Below are positions 6,757 through 13,761 of a stretch of DNA of 19,004 bases, one piece after another. A program made the translations under genes and the position numbers. The notes beneath the pieces are model-generated. The model was given only the letters and a program-made list of their open reading frames with translations, did no database searches and had not been told where the DNA came from. Source of the DNA: DATKGX01 sp035510555 (GTDB taxonomy: Bacteria; Patescibacteriota; Microgenomatia; Levybacterales; UBA12049); the NCBI GenBank assembly GCA_035510555.1, contig DATKGX010000041.1, forward strand, positions 1-19,004, in the 5' to 3' direction. The number at the start of each line of letters is the position of its first letter. The first letter of the stretch is position 1.

Positions 6757-7710
6757 ATGAGACATTTGATTTCGTTAAAAGAACAATCAAAAGAAGATTT
6801 AGAAACAATCCTCGATTTAGCAGTCAAGCTCAAAACGAAAAGAAATAAAGGGGAGCTGACTAATTATTTACAGAATAAAACCTTGATTATGCTTTTCCAG
6901 AAAACTTCCACCCGCACGCGTCTTTCGTTCGAAGCAGCGATGACGGAGCTGGGAGGTCATGGTATTTTTCTGGACGCGCGCACCACACAATTCTCTCTGA
7001 CCTCGTTTGAAGACGAGATTCAAGCGATAATGCGTTTTGGAGAAGTGTTAATGTTCAGAGCCTTGAAAGTTCAAACTGTTGAAAAGGCCGCTTCTTATAG
7101 TAAAATTCCGGTGATTGATGGGTGCAGTGAAAAATATCATCCGAGCCAAACTTTAGGCGATATTTTAACCATGATGGAATATTCAAAAGGCTTAAAAAAC
7201 ATCAAAAAAGTGGCATGGCTGGGAATTGAAAATAACGTTTCCAGCACTTTGAAATTGGCTTTAGCAAAATTGGGCATCAAAATTACAATTATTTCTCCCG
7301 AAGCGGATAAAGCCAGCGTTGATAGAGAATTAAATCAAATGGCTAATAAAACCGGTAACGTTACTTATACAACCGACATTCAAAAAGGCTTGGAAGGCGC
7401 AGAGTATGTACATACCGATACTTGGGTAAACATGGAGTTTTTTGACAACGGAAAAATAAAGCCGGAATTTAAGCAAGAATATGAACGAAGATTAAAATTA
7501 TTTAAGCCCTACCAATTAAATCTCAATCTGATAAAAAAGTATGCCCCAAGCGCCAAAATAATGCACTGTATGCCATGTCACGTTGGTTATGAAATCACCA
7601 GGGACGCAATTGACAGCAAAAATTCAATCATCTTCGATCAGGCGGAAAACCGGATGCATATCGAAAAAGCAATTATCCTCTGGCTTCTAAATAAAGAAAA
7701 TCTGCTATGA
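6757..7710 (+). CDS. Ornithine carbamoyltransferase-like enzyme with altered substrate loop
   Basis: The family transfers the carbamoyl group from carbamoyl phosphate to an amine, forming citrulline when the acceptor is ornithine. The 317-residue length is typical. The carbamoyl-phosphate motif STRTR is at residues 51-55 (KTSTRTRLSFE), HPSQ at 128-131 with TLGD, and the catalytic Cys region is HCMPC at 270-274 (family HCLPA). The loop that holds ornithine, normally DxWxSMG, reads DTWVNME (221-227), with Ser to Asn and Gly to Glu. This makes the acceptor uncertain, and acetylornithine, succinylornithine, putrescine or another amine are possible. No other arginine or polyamine gene is nearby; the neighbours are a TIM-barrel protein 1 nt upstream and a secreted protein downstream. 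The name argF is therefore withheld. Confidence 0.85.
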   Translation: MRHLISLKEQSKEDLETILDLAVKLKTKRNKGELTNYLQNKTLIMLFQKTSTRTRLSFEAAMTELGGHGIFLDARTTQFSLTSFEDEIQAIMRFGEVLMFRALKVQTVEKAASYSKIPVIDGCSEKYHPSQTLGDILTMMEYSKGLKNIKKVAWLGIENNVSSTLKLALAKLGIKITIISPEADKASVDRELNQMANKTGNVTYTTDIQKGLEGAEYVHTDTWVNMEFFDNGKIKPEFKQEYERRLKLFKPYQLNLNLIKKYAPSAKIMHCMPCHVGYEITRDAIDSKNSIIFDQAENRMHIEKAIILWLLNKENLL

Positions 7711-7711
7711 T
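7703..7711 (+). promoter_or_regulatory. Extended -10 of the secreted protein gene at 7718
   Basis: TGCTATGAT (7703-7711) lies within the last codons of the carbamoyltransferase gene. TATGAT ends 6 nt before ATG 7718, and no Shine-Dalgarno is present, implying a leaderless transcript. Confidence 0.6.
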
Positions 7712-7717
7712 TTAGAT

Positions 7718-8596
7718 ATGCCCAATCAAAAGGGGAATTCGCAATATAAAGTTCTGGTCGAAAAATGGACCAACCGCCATAAGAATCTCCAGAGTGAACT
7801 TTTCAATAAACATCAAGACGCGTTCAAATGGTTGGTAGATAACTCAAAACAATTAGCAGTTGGATCATTGGCCAGTATCTTTTTGCTGGCATCGCCGGCT
7901 GCCGCAAAGATTCCTAATGCAATATCCTCTGCTAGCGCCCAAGTTAGTCAGACTATCGACCGGAAAGTTTTCTTAGTTTATGATTTAAAAAATGTTTTGC
8001 CAACAGACGTACGGCCTTTAACCGCTGATGAAGAAAAAAATGTGAGCGAAGTTTTAACCAGAGATTTTAATATTCCCGTTTCAGCGGAATTAGACGGAAA
8101 AAGACTGAATACGACTTATGGGCTGATTGGGCAGGAACAACATTTACCAAGATATCCGGGCGATAATATTTTTAACCATTTCGATAATCAGAATGATTCC
8201 AATAAATATTGGTCGTACGGGATAACACCCGGTCTTGGCGCGTGGGGATATTTTACCGATTCGTCAGGAGCCTTAACTCAAACAGATATTGATAGGGAAA
8301 AATATTACATTGCTGTTCAAACATTTCTGGCCCCCGGTTTTGACACTAACACCAAAGAATATACGGACTTTTTTAGATACAGAAAAATGTTAGTGGTTAA
8401 TCCACAAAATGGCAAAGCAATTGTGGCCGATATTGCCGACGCCGGACCCTCTCCCTGGACCGGTAAGCAATTGGGCGGTTCGCCGGAAGTAATGAATTAT
8501 TTAGAACGAGTAGATGGTGCGCAAAGAGGACCGGTTTTATATTTTTTTATCGACGATCCAAATGATACAATTCCTTTAGGACCGGTGCAATATTAA
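7718..8596 (+). CDS. Secreted or anchored protein of unknown function, possible double-psi barrel (RlpA-like) segment
   Basis: A 292-residue protein not assigned to a named family. A basic, polar N-terminal stretch of about 45 residues precedes one hydrophobic segment (LAVGSLASIFLLASPAAA, about 47-64) ending in an AxA-like site, so it is exported or anchored with an unusually long n-region. The middle is rich in aromatic and Asn residues. Near the C-terminus, VVNPQNGKAIVADIADAGP...TGKQLGGSPEVM resembles the RlpA/expansin double-psi barrel, where NGK..VV.I.D.GP carries the catalytic Asp; this is a motif-level analogy only. If right, a peptidoglycan-related role would fit. It has its own -10 box, and a small helical protein follows after 4 nt. 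Confidence 0.6.
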   Translation: MPNQKGNSQYKVLVEKWTNRHKNLQSELFNKHQDAFKWLVDNSKQLAVGSLASIFLLASPAAAKIPNAISSASAQVSQTIDRKVFLVYDLKNVLPTDVRPLTADEEKNVSEVLTRDFNIPVSAELDGKRLNTTYGLIGQEQHLPRYPGDNIFNHFDNQNDSNKYWSYGITPGLGAWGYFTDSSGALTQTDIDREKYYIAVQTFLAPGFDTNTKEYTDFFRYRKMLVVNPQNGKAIVADIADAGPSPWTGKQLGGSPEVMNYLERVDGAQRGPVLYFFIDDPNDTIPLGPVQY

Positions 8597-8600
8597 ACTT

Positions 8601-8930
8601 ATGAAAGGAAAACACTTTTACAGCCATTTAATTGAAATTCACGAAATCTATTTAAGTCTTTCGGAAATGGATTTGTCAGATGAGGAACGTGGACACTTAT
8701 TGTCTTTAACGGAAGCAAATATCCATACTACAGTTATCAATACGGTGTTGCCCCAACTTTCCGAAGAGGACAAAAAAGTATTCCTCAAAAACTTAGTGGC
8801 CAATAACCACGAAGAGACTTGGAAACATTTATTGGGAAAAGCTCAAGGCATTGAATTAAAAATACACCAATCCTTAAAAGAGTTAAAAGAAGAGTTTTTA
8901 AAAGACATTGAAGAAGCGAAAAAAGTTTAA
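8601..8930 (+). CDS. Small all-helical cytoplasmic protein of unknown function
   Basis: This 109-residue protein is not recognised. It has no signal peptide or membrane segment and is predicted by composition to be entirely alpha-helical, with a Lys/Glu-rich amphipathic C-terminal helix (KELKEEFLKDIEEAKK). LSEMDLSDEERGHLLSL and PQLSEEDKKVFLKNL look like two similar helix-capping units about 45 residues apart. Such a fold often binds a partner, but none can be named. It follows the secreted protein by 4 nt, so it is probably co-transcribed, and it ends 1 nt from the convergent uppP stop. ATG 8601 has no Shine-Dalgarno. Confidence that it is a real gene comes from tight packing and regular amphipathic pattern. 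Confidence 0.65.
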   Translation: MKGKHFYSHLIEIHEIYLSLSEMDLSDEERGHLLSLTEANIHTTVINTVLPQLSEEDKKVFLKNLVANNHEETWKHLLGKAQGIELKIHQSLKELKEEFLKDIEEAKKV

Positions 8931-8931
8931 G

Positions 8932-9705
8932 TTATCTAAGCACGATAAGATAGAAAAGAATAGCCGCAACTATCCGGTAAGCTCCAAAAATTATAAAGTT
9001 GTTGCGCTGGACATATTTTAAGAATAACTTTACAGAAATTAAAGCCACGATAAACGCACCGGAAAAGCCAACTGCCAGCATTAGCCACTCGCTGGGCGAA
9101 TAGGAAAAATTTGTCTTGATTAAGTCTAAACCGGTAGCGGCCAGCATGGTTGGAACAGCCAGAATAAAAGAAAACTCGGCGGCTGCCTTTCTTTTAGTCC
9201 CCAAAAATAGTGCGCCGACGATAGTGGCGGCAGAGCGCGAAACTCCGGGGATAATCGCAATCGACTGGAAAAGTCCAATGACAAAAGCTTTCGGTAAAGT
9301 CATTTTGGCGATGTCGTCAATATGGTGCTCTTTTTCTTCGTAAATCAACTCCAGAAATATCAAAACAATACCTCCTACCAGAAGCGAAACTAAAGTGACG
9401 TAAAGATTTCCTAGCAAATAATTCTTGACGATTTTAAAAAGCAGTAAGCCGATTATTCCGGTGGGAATAAAAGCGACAATAATTCTTTTCCAAACCTCAA
9501 TACTTCTAAAAAGACTGTTCCAATATAAAACTACAATGGCCAGAATCGCTCCGAGCTGAATAATGATTTCAAAATCTTTGACAAAACCAGTTTGCGCGAC
9601 TTTTAGGATATCAGCCGCAAGAATCATGTGTCCGGTAGAGGAAATTGGTAAAAATTCCGAAATGCCTTCGACGGCGGATAGAATTAAAGCTTGCAGAATA
9701 TTCAT
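8932..9705 (-). CDS. uppP: Undecaprenyl-diphosphatase UppP (BacA)
   Basis: Integral membrane enzyme that dephosphorylates undecaprenyl diphosphate to recycle the lipid carrier for peptidoglycan and other wall polymers; overproduction gives bacitracin resistance in other bacteria. At 257 residues it is near the family length. The first signature EGISEFLPISSTGH (residues 13-26) keeps both Glu residues, and the second is PGVSRSA (153-159) with the conserved Arg. About seven to eight hydrophobic segments are visible. It runs opposite to its neighbours, is convergent with the helical protein (1-nt gap), and is divergent from the gene at 9772. ATG 9705 gives the canonical N-terminus 10 nt after a perfect extended -10. 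Confidence 0.97.
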   Translation of the reverse strand: MNILQALILSAVEGISEFLPISSTGHMILAADILKVAQTGFVKDFEIIIQLGAILAIVVLYWNSLFRSIEVWKRIIVAFIPTGIIGLLLFKIVKNYLLGNLYVTLVSLLVGGIVLIFLELIYEEKEHHIDDIAKMTLPKAFVIGLFQSIAIIPGVSRSAATIVGALFLGTKRKAAAEFSFILAVPTMLAATGLDLIKTNFSYSPSEWLMLAVGFSGAFIVALISVKLFLKYVQRNNFIIFGAYRIVAAILFYLIVLR

Positions 9706-9715
9706 AACTTAAATG

Positions 9716-9724
9716 ATTATAGCA
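9716..9724 (-). promoter_or_regulatory. Extended -10 of uppP
   Basis: On the minus strand TGCTATAAT (9724-9716) is a perfect extended -10. The uppP ATG at 9705 lies 10 nt downstream with no Shine-Dalgarno. The palindromic TTGCAA at 9736-9741 is 14 nt upstream, short for a -35; the extended -10 may suffice. Confidence 0.65.
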
Positions 9725-9735
9725 CAGGAAAAAGA

Positions 9736-9765
9736 TTGCAAAACAACTATGGATTCATTTACAAT
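9736..9765 (+). promoter_or_regulatory. Promoter of the anchored protein gene at 9772
   Basis: TTGCAA (9736-9741) and TACAAT (9760-9765) are separated by 18 nt. The -10 ends 6 nt before ATG 9772, so the transcript should begin at or next to the start codon. It shares the 66-bp divergent region with the uppP promoter. Confidence 0.65.
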
Positions 9766-9771
9766 TATTGC

Positions 9772-10143
9772 ATGAAAGAAGCTCCAAAAGAAGAAGTGCA
9801 ATGGGATAAGAAAAAAATCATCCTATTTTTAATCGCCGCGGTACTTTTGATTGGTATTGGCTTTGAAGCAAAAGATTATATTCTCGGAGTAAATTCGACG
9901 CCCAAAGCCCCTGTGGTAAAGCCGGACGTTAAAGGCACGGCTACTCAAGTCAGCTCAAGTATCAAAAATAGCGTTGCAGATCAATTAGGTAATTTAAAGA
10001 CGGAAGCACAGAATGTAGATTTAGTAGAAATAGCGTCTTCTTCTCCTCAAGTTCAAAAAGTCATCAATGATTTAAAAGCGATTCAAAATTATCCCCAAAA
10101 CCAGCTAAAAGCAACCTGCGAACAGATTTGTAATGGTCTGTAA
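9772..10143 (+). CDS. Small membrane-anchored protein of unknown function
   Basis: The 123-residue protein is not recognised. A charged N-terminus (MKEAPKEEVQWDKKK) precedes a single membrane segment (IILFLIAAVLLIGIGF, about residues 16-31). The remainder, expected outside the membrane, is Ser/Thr/Asn/Gln-rich and ends with two Cys in the last eight residues (CEQICNGL). The frame is open further upstream to an ATG at 9691, but that start would add 27 polar residues, overlap the uppP coding region and sit upstream of the promoter, so ATG 9772 at the -10-defined transcription start is chosen. It is followed after 2 nt by the Nramp-like transporter and may be co-transcribed with it. Confidence 0.7.
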   Translation: MKEAPKEEVQWDKKKIILFLIAAVLLIGIGFEAKDYILGVNSTPKAPVVKPDVKGTATQVSSSIKNSVADQLGNLKTEAQNVDLVEIASSSPQVQKVINDLKAIQNYPQNQLKATCEQICNGL

Positions 10144-10145
10144 AT

Positions 10146-11459
10146 ATGGACGAAGTAAAAAAAGAAGAGCAGAAAATAAAGCACAAATTCAACCGCTTTT
10201 TAAGAATTTTTGGCCCAGGTTTAATAACCGGAGCAGCCGATGACGACCCTTCCGGTATTGCTACTTACTCCCAAACCGGCGCCCAGTTTGGCTATGGACA
10301 GCTTTGGACCGCAGTTGTAATGCTTCCCTTTCAAACCGCTGTTCAGGAAGCTTGCGCCAGAATCGGAGCAGTGACGGGGAAAGGATTGGCTGCGGTAGTT
10401 AAAACAAATTATAGCCGGAAAATTCTTTACGCTGTTGTCTTACTGGTGGTAATCGCTAACACAATTAATATTGGAGCAGACATCGGTGCCATGGCTGCCT
10501 CTGCCAGATTATTACTTCCAATTCCATTTGTGGTTTACGCACTCCTTTTTACGGTTTTCGTGCTGTTTTTGGAAATATTCACATCCTATAAAAAATACGC
10601 CAAGATATTAAAGTGGTTATCGCTTGCCTTACTGGCATATCCGGTAACGGCCATTATTGCCGGACAGAATTGGCCGGAAGTTTTTAGGGCAACAATTACC
10701 CCGCATCTAGAACTTACTCCTGCATTTTTCTTTATTTTAACCGGCGTTTTGGGGACAACGATTTCTCCGTACATGTTTTTTTGGCAAGCGTCGGAAGAAG
10801 TCGAAGAAGAAATTTCTACCCAGAAATTTTCCGGTCAGAGTTTAAAGCCGCATATCGGTAAAGCATTCTTAAAAAACTTGCGTATTGATAACGCATTGGG
10901 AATGATTTTCTCGGAAATAATTACCTGGGCAATTATTGCGACGACCGCATCGGTTCTTCATTCACATGGTGTTAACAATATTAATACTGCCGCAGACGCG
11001 GCCAAAGCGCTTGAGCCTCTGGTTTCCACTTTTCCCAACGCCGGATTTTTAGCCAAGACAATTTTTGCAACAGGCGTTATCGGCATTGGACTAATGGCAG
11101 TGCCGGTTTTGGCCGGTTCAGCCTCTTATGCTCTTTCGGAAGCATTTTCCTGGAAAGAAGGTCTATACCGTAAATTTAAAAAAGCACATGGATTTTATGG
11201 CGTTATTACGATCGCAACTTTAATTGGTTTACTAATTAACTTTGTCGGTATTGACCCGATGAAAGCGCTTGTCTTTACAGCGGTTTTTAACGGTATTGCC
11301 GCGGTGCCTTTAATTTTCGTAATTGCAAAAATTTCCTCCAGTGATAAGATAATGGGCGAGCATAAAAGCGGAAAGCTTTCAAAAACTTTGGTTTGGCTGA
11401 CTTTTGTCGGGATGTTGTTTTCAGCCTTGGCAATAGTTGTTACGTTATTTATTCACTAA
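10146..11459 (+). CDS. Nramp-family divalent metal transporter with atypical metal site
   Basis: Nramp proteins import divalent metals across the cytoplasmic membrane using the LeuT fold. The 437-residue protein has about eleven hydrophobic segments. TM1 carries FGPGLITGAADDDPSG with D34-P35-S36-G37 in place of the canonical DPGN, and TM6 carries TTISPYMFFWQ (204-214) where Mn/Fe transporters have the MPH motif with a metal-binding Met. Both metal-site motifs are therefore changed. This pattern recalls the Nramp-related magnesium transporters (NRMT) that lack the Met ligand, so Mg2+ may be the substrate rather than Mn2+; this is inference. It sits between a small anchored protein and prfB (3-nt gap). 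Confidence 0.85.
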   Translation: MDEVKKEEQKIKHKFNRFLRIFGPGLITGAADDDPSGIATYSQTGAQFGYGQLWTAVVMLPFQTAVQEACARIGAVTGKGLAAVVKTNYSRKILYAVVLLVVIANTINIGADIGAMAASARLLLPIPFVVYALLFTVFVLFLEIFTSYKKYAKILKWLSLALLAYPVTAIIAGQNWPEVFRATITPHLELTPAFFFILTGVLGTTISPYMFFWQASEEVEEEISTQKFSGQSLKPHIGKAFLKNLRIDNALGMIFSEIITWAIIATTASVLHSHGVNNINTAADAAKALEPLVSTFPNAGFLAKTIFATGVIGIGLMAVPVLAGSASYALSEAFSWKEGLYRKFKKAHGFYGVITIATLIGLLINFVGIDPMKALVFTAVFNGIAAVPLIFVIAKISSSDKIMGEHKSGKLSKTLVWLTFVGMLFSALAIVVTLFIH

Positions 11460-11462
11460 ATT

Positions 11463-12467
11463 ATGGAAGATTTGAAACAAAGAATCGAAAATGTTTTGGT
11501 AAAATTCAACCTTGACGAAAAACAAAAAAAGGTAAGAGAAATCGAAGCGGAAAGTTTGCATCCTGATTTTTGGAAAGATCACCAAAACGCAACGTCTGCA
11601 ATGAAAGAGCTCTCAAAGTTGCAAAAGGAAGTTGCCGACATAGAATCTCTCAAAGAGTTATCTTTAGCCGGTAAGCTTCAAGAAGCAGAAAAACTCTTAG
11701 ATGAGCTGGAAACTCTACTGTATTTTTCCAACGCTTACGATAGTAGTTCGGCAATTATGGAATTACACGCTGGTCAGGGTGGGGTTGAAGCGATGGATTG
11801 GACAAACATGCTCTACCGGATGTACACACGCTATTTTGATAAAAAAGGTTGGGTGCATGAGGTAATTGAAGAAACTCCGGGCGAAGAAGCGGGTTTAAAA
11901 AGTATTACAGTTCAGGTGGTTGGCGATTATGCTTATGGATTTTTAAAATGGGAAGCCGGCGTGCATCGATTAGTAAGGCAATCTCCGTTCAATGCGGATA
12001 ATTTGCGGCAGACTTCATTTGCTTTGATTGAAGTGATGCCCGAGATTGAAGAAAGCGCAGAAATTGAAATTAAAGATGAAGATTTAGATTGGGATTTTTA
12101 CCGAAGCGGCGGACATGGCGGACAAAATGTGAATAAAGTTTCAACGGCAGTCCGCCTCAAGCATATTCCAACCGGCATTGTCGTCACTGCCCAGGCGCAG
12201 CGTTACCAAGGGCAAAACCGCGAATACGCACTTAAGATTTTGCGGGCAAAACTCTGGCTTTTGCAGGAAGAAGAGCGGAAAAAACAGGAAGCCAGTCTTA
12301 AGGGTGGATACAAAACGCCCGGGTGGGGGAATCAAATCCGCTCGTATGTTTTGCACCCTTACAAAATGGTAAAAGATTTAAGGACGAATTACGAAACCGG
12401 TAACGCCGAAGCAGTTCTCGATGGAAATCTAGATGAATTTATCGACGAAGAACTGAGAAAATTATAA
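11463..12467 (+). CDS. prfB: Peptide chain release factor 2
   Basis: RF2 recognises UAA and UGA and triggers peptide release. The 334-residue protein has the SPF anticodon-like tripeptide at 174-176 (VRQSPFNA) and the catalytic GGQ at 219-221 (SGGHGGQNVNKV). The N-terminal helical domain begins with MEDLKQRIENVLVKFN and continues through the segment equivalent to the frameshift site of other bacteria without a break, so the autoregulatory +1 programmed frameshift common in prfB is absent here. Its presence agrees with UGA acting as a stop in this genome. It starts 3 nt after the Nramp gene with no Shine-Dalgarno and is probably in the same transcript. Confidence 0.97.
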   Translation: MEDLKQRIENVLVKFNLDEKQKKVREIEAESLHPDFWKDHQNATSAMKELSKLQKEVADIESLKELSLAGKLQEAEKLLDELETLLYFSNAYDSSSAIMELHAGQGGVEAMDWTNMLYRMYTRYFDKKGWVHEVIEETPGEEAGLKSITVQVVGDYAYGFLKWEAGVHRLVRQSPFNADNLRQTSFALIEVMPEIEESAEIEIKDEDLDWDFYRSGGHGGQNVNKVSTAVRLKHIPTGIVVTAQAQRYQGQNREYALKILRAKLWLLQEEERKKQEASLKGGYKTPGWGNQIRSYVLHPYKMVKDLRTNYETGNAEAVLDGNLDEFIDEELRKL

Positions 12468-12476
12468 CTTCAGAGG

Positions 12477-12505
12477 TTGCCAAAAGTAGCAAAATATGGT
12501 TTACT
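12477..12505 (+). promoter_or_regulatory. Candidate promoter ahead of the 12530-ftsEX cluster
   Basis: TTGCCA (12477-12482) and TTTACT (12500-12505) are 17 nt apart, and TGG just before the -10 gives an extended form. The predicted start near 12512 would fall at the Shine-Dalgarno, leaving a very short leader, so the exact start is uncertain. Confidence 0.4.
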
Positions 12506-12509
12506 TAAT

Positions 12510-12520
12510 AAAGGAGGTGA
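12510..12520 (+). promoter_or_regulatory. Strong Shine-Dalgarno of the 12530 gene, with a start-stop pair before the real start
   Basis: AAAGGAGGTGA (12510-12520) is one of two near-perfect Shine-Dalgarno sites in the window. GGAGG ends 12 nt before ATG 12530. An ATG-TAA pair lies between them (12521-12526), 3 nt after GGAGG, so it could compete for ribosomes as a minimal start-stop element. Confidence 0.75.
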
Positions 12521-12529
12521 ATGTAAATA

Positions 12530-13018
12530 ATGGATGAAAATATAGATCAAGTTCAAAAACAAAATCCAAATCAAGCTCAACCATTAATCCGCAATTTTAA
12601 TTCAGACAGTATTAAAAGTGCATTTACTTCTAAAGTTATCGCGATTCTAATAGGAGTTGTAGTTGTGGGAGTTATCAGCGGTTTCTTATTTTCTCGAATG
12701 GGAGGTCTTTCAACAAGTCAAGTCAAAACCGGAACAATCACTAATGGTTCATCGGCTCCCGCGGGGACAATTATTGGCTCAAACGATACCACTACCTTCA
12801 AAGACACGGCCCAAGGCACGCTTAAGGAAGGAGGCATTGACGGCGAGGGAGCTTTTCATCTCGTAAGGCCGGGCGGAGACAGTCAAAACGTTTATCTTAC
12901 ATCCTCATCGGTGGATTTATCGCAATTTGTCGGGAAAAACATTAAAGTTTGGGGTGCGACCCAAAAAGCCCAGCATGCAGGCTGGCTAATGGACGTAGGA
13001 AGAATTCAGGTTCTCTAA
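12530..13018 (+). CDS. Membrane-anchored protein with C-terminal beta domain, linked to ftsEX
   Basis: This 162-residue protein is of unknown function. A Gln/Asn-rich cytoplasmic N-terminus (about 35 residues) precedes one membrane segment (VIAILIGVVVVGVISGFLF). A Ser/Thr/Gly-rich linker leads to a compact beta-rich domain (about residues 98-162) with EGAFHLVRPGGDSQNVYLTSS, VDLSQFVGKNIKVWGAT and AGWLMDVGRIQVL. The alternation and VGKNIKVWG resemble an OB-fold-like barrel, but this is a visual judgement. The domain should face outward. Its stop overlaps the ftsE start by one base (TAATG), and it has the strongest Shine-Dalgarno of the cluster, so it may be made in excess. It could be an accessory to the FtsEX complex. 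Confidence 0.75.
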   Translation: MDENIDQVQKQNPNQAQPLIRNFNSDSIKSAFTSKVIAILIGVVVVGVISGFLFSRMGGLSTSQVKTGTITNGSSAPAGTIIGSNDTTTFKDTAQGTLKEGGIDGEGAFHLVRPGGDSQNVYLTSSSVDLSQFVGKNIKVWGATQKAQHAGWLMDVGRIQVL

Positions 13019-13761
13019 TGATAAAACTTGACAAAGTCTCTAAAAAATTTGGTACCGGCGTTTTTGGATTGTCGGAGGTCTCTCTAAATGTTGATAAAGG
13101 GGAATTTGTGTTTTTGGTTGGCTCAACGGGCGCCGGGAAAACCACCATTTTCCGACTTTTAATCCGAGATATTTTACCAACGGAGGGAGAAATATTGGTC
13201 AACGGATGGGACGTCGTAAAACTACCCAAAAATAAACTCTCCACGCTTCGAAAAAATGTCGGTGTCGTTTTTCAGGATTTAAAATTACTGCTAGATAGAA
13301 CTATTTTTGAAAATGTAATGCTGCCTTTGGAAGTTGCCGGAGCAAGTAGCGCCGAGGCAACAAAAATAGTCGAGACAGTTCTAGGACAGGTTGGATTAAC
13401 CGAACACAAAGATAAGTTTCCCGTTCAGCTTTCGGGTGGAGAAGTACAACGGGCAGCTATCGCCAGAGCCCTTGTTCTTTCTCCTGAAATACTTTTAGCG
13501 GACGAGCCAACCGGAAATTTGGATGCCGCGACATCATGGGAAATCGTAAAACTGTTGACGGACATTAACAAAAAAGGGACAACGGTGGTAATGGCAACAC
13601 ACAATTTGGACGTTATTAAAAGTTTGGGGAAAAGAGTCATCCGCATTGAAAAAGGAAAAATAGTCGAGGAACCCTCCTCCGTCAAGACTTTGGAAGGGCA
13701 AGGAGTGAAAAAGGGTTCAGAAAAGCATAAAATAGAGAAAGAGGAGGAAAAAACAGAATGA
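13018..13761 (+). CDS. ftsE: Cell division ATP-binding protein FtsE
   Basis: FtsE is the cytoplasmic ATPase of the FtsEX complex, which converts ATP hydrolysis into activation of cell-wall hydrolases at division or elongation sites. The 247-residue protein has Walker A GSTGAGKT (35-42), a Q-loop (VVFQDLKLL), the ABC signature LSGGEVQRAAIARAL and Walker B ILLADEPTGNLD, followed by the H-loop MATHN. It carries a charged Lys/Glu tail beyond the usual ABC domain. ATG 13018 is chosen because it overlaps the preceding stop and gives the family N-terminus MIKLDKVSKKF; the frame is open farther upstream but that would only add residues overlapping the previous gene. ATGA overlap couples it to ftsX. 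Confidence 0.95.
   Translation: MIKLDKVSKKFGTGVFGLSEVSLNVDKGEFVFLVGSTGAGKTTIFRLLIRDILPTEGEILVNGWDVVKLPKNKLSTLRKNVGVVFQDLKLLLDRTIFENVMLPLEVAGASSAEATKIVETVLGQVGLTEHKDKFPVQLSGGEVQRAAIARALVLSPEILLADEPTGNLDAATSWEIVKLLTDINKKGTTVVMATHNLDVIKSLGKRVIRIEKGKIVEEPSSVKTLEGQGVKKGSEKHKIEKEEEKTE

Noticed and set aside
9691..9771. Upstream in-frame extension of the anchored protein from ATG 9691
   Set aside because: It would overlap uppP coding sequence and lies upstream of the -10 at 9760-9765; ATG 9772 fits the promoter and gives a normal anchored N-terminus.
12949..13017. Upstream in-frame extension of FtsE from ATG 12949
   Set aside because: The added residues overlap the preceding gene and do not belong to the ABC domain; ATG 13018 overlaps the stop by one base and gives the family start.
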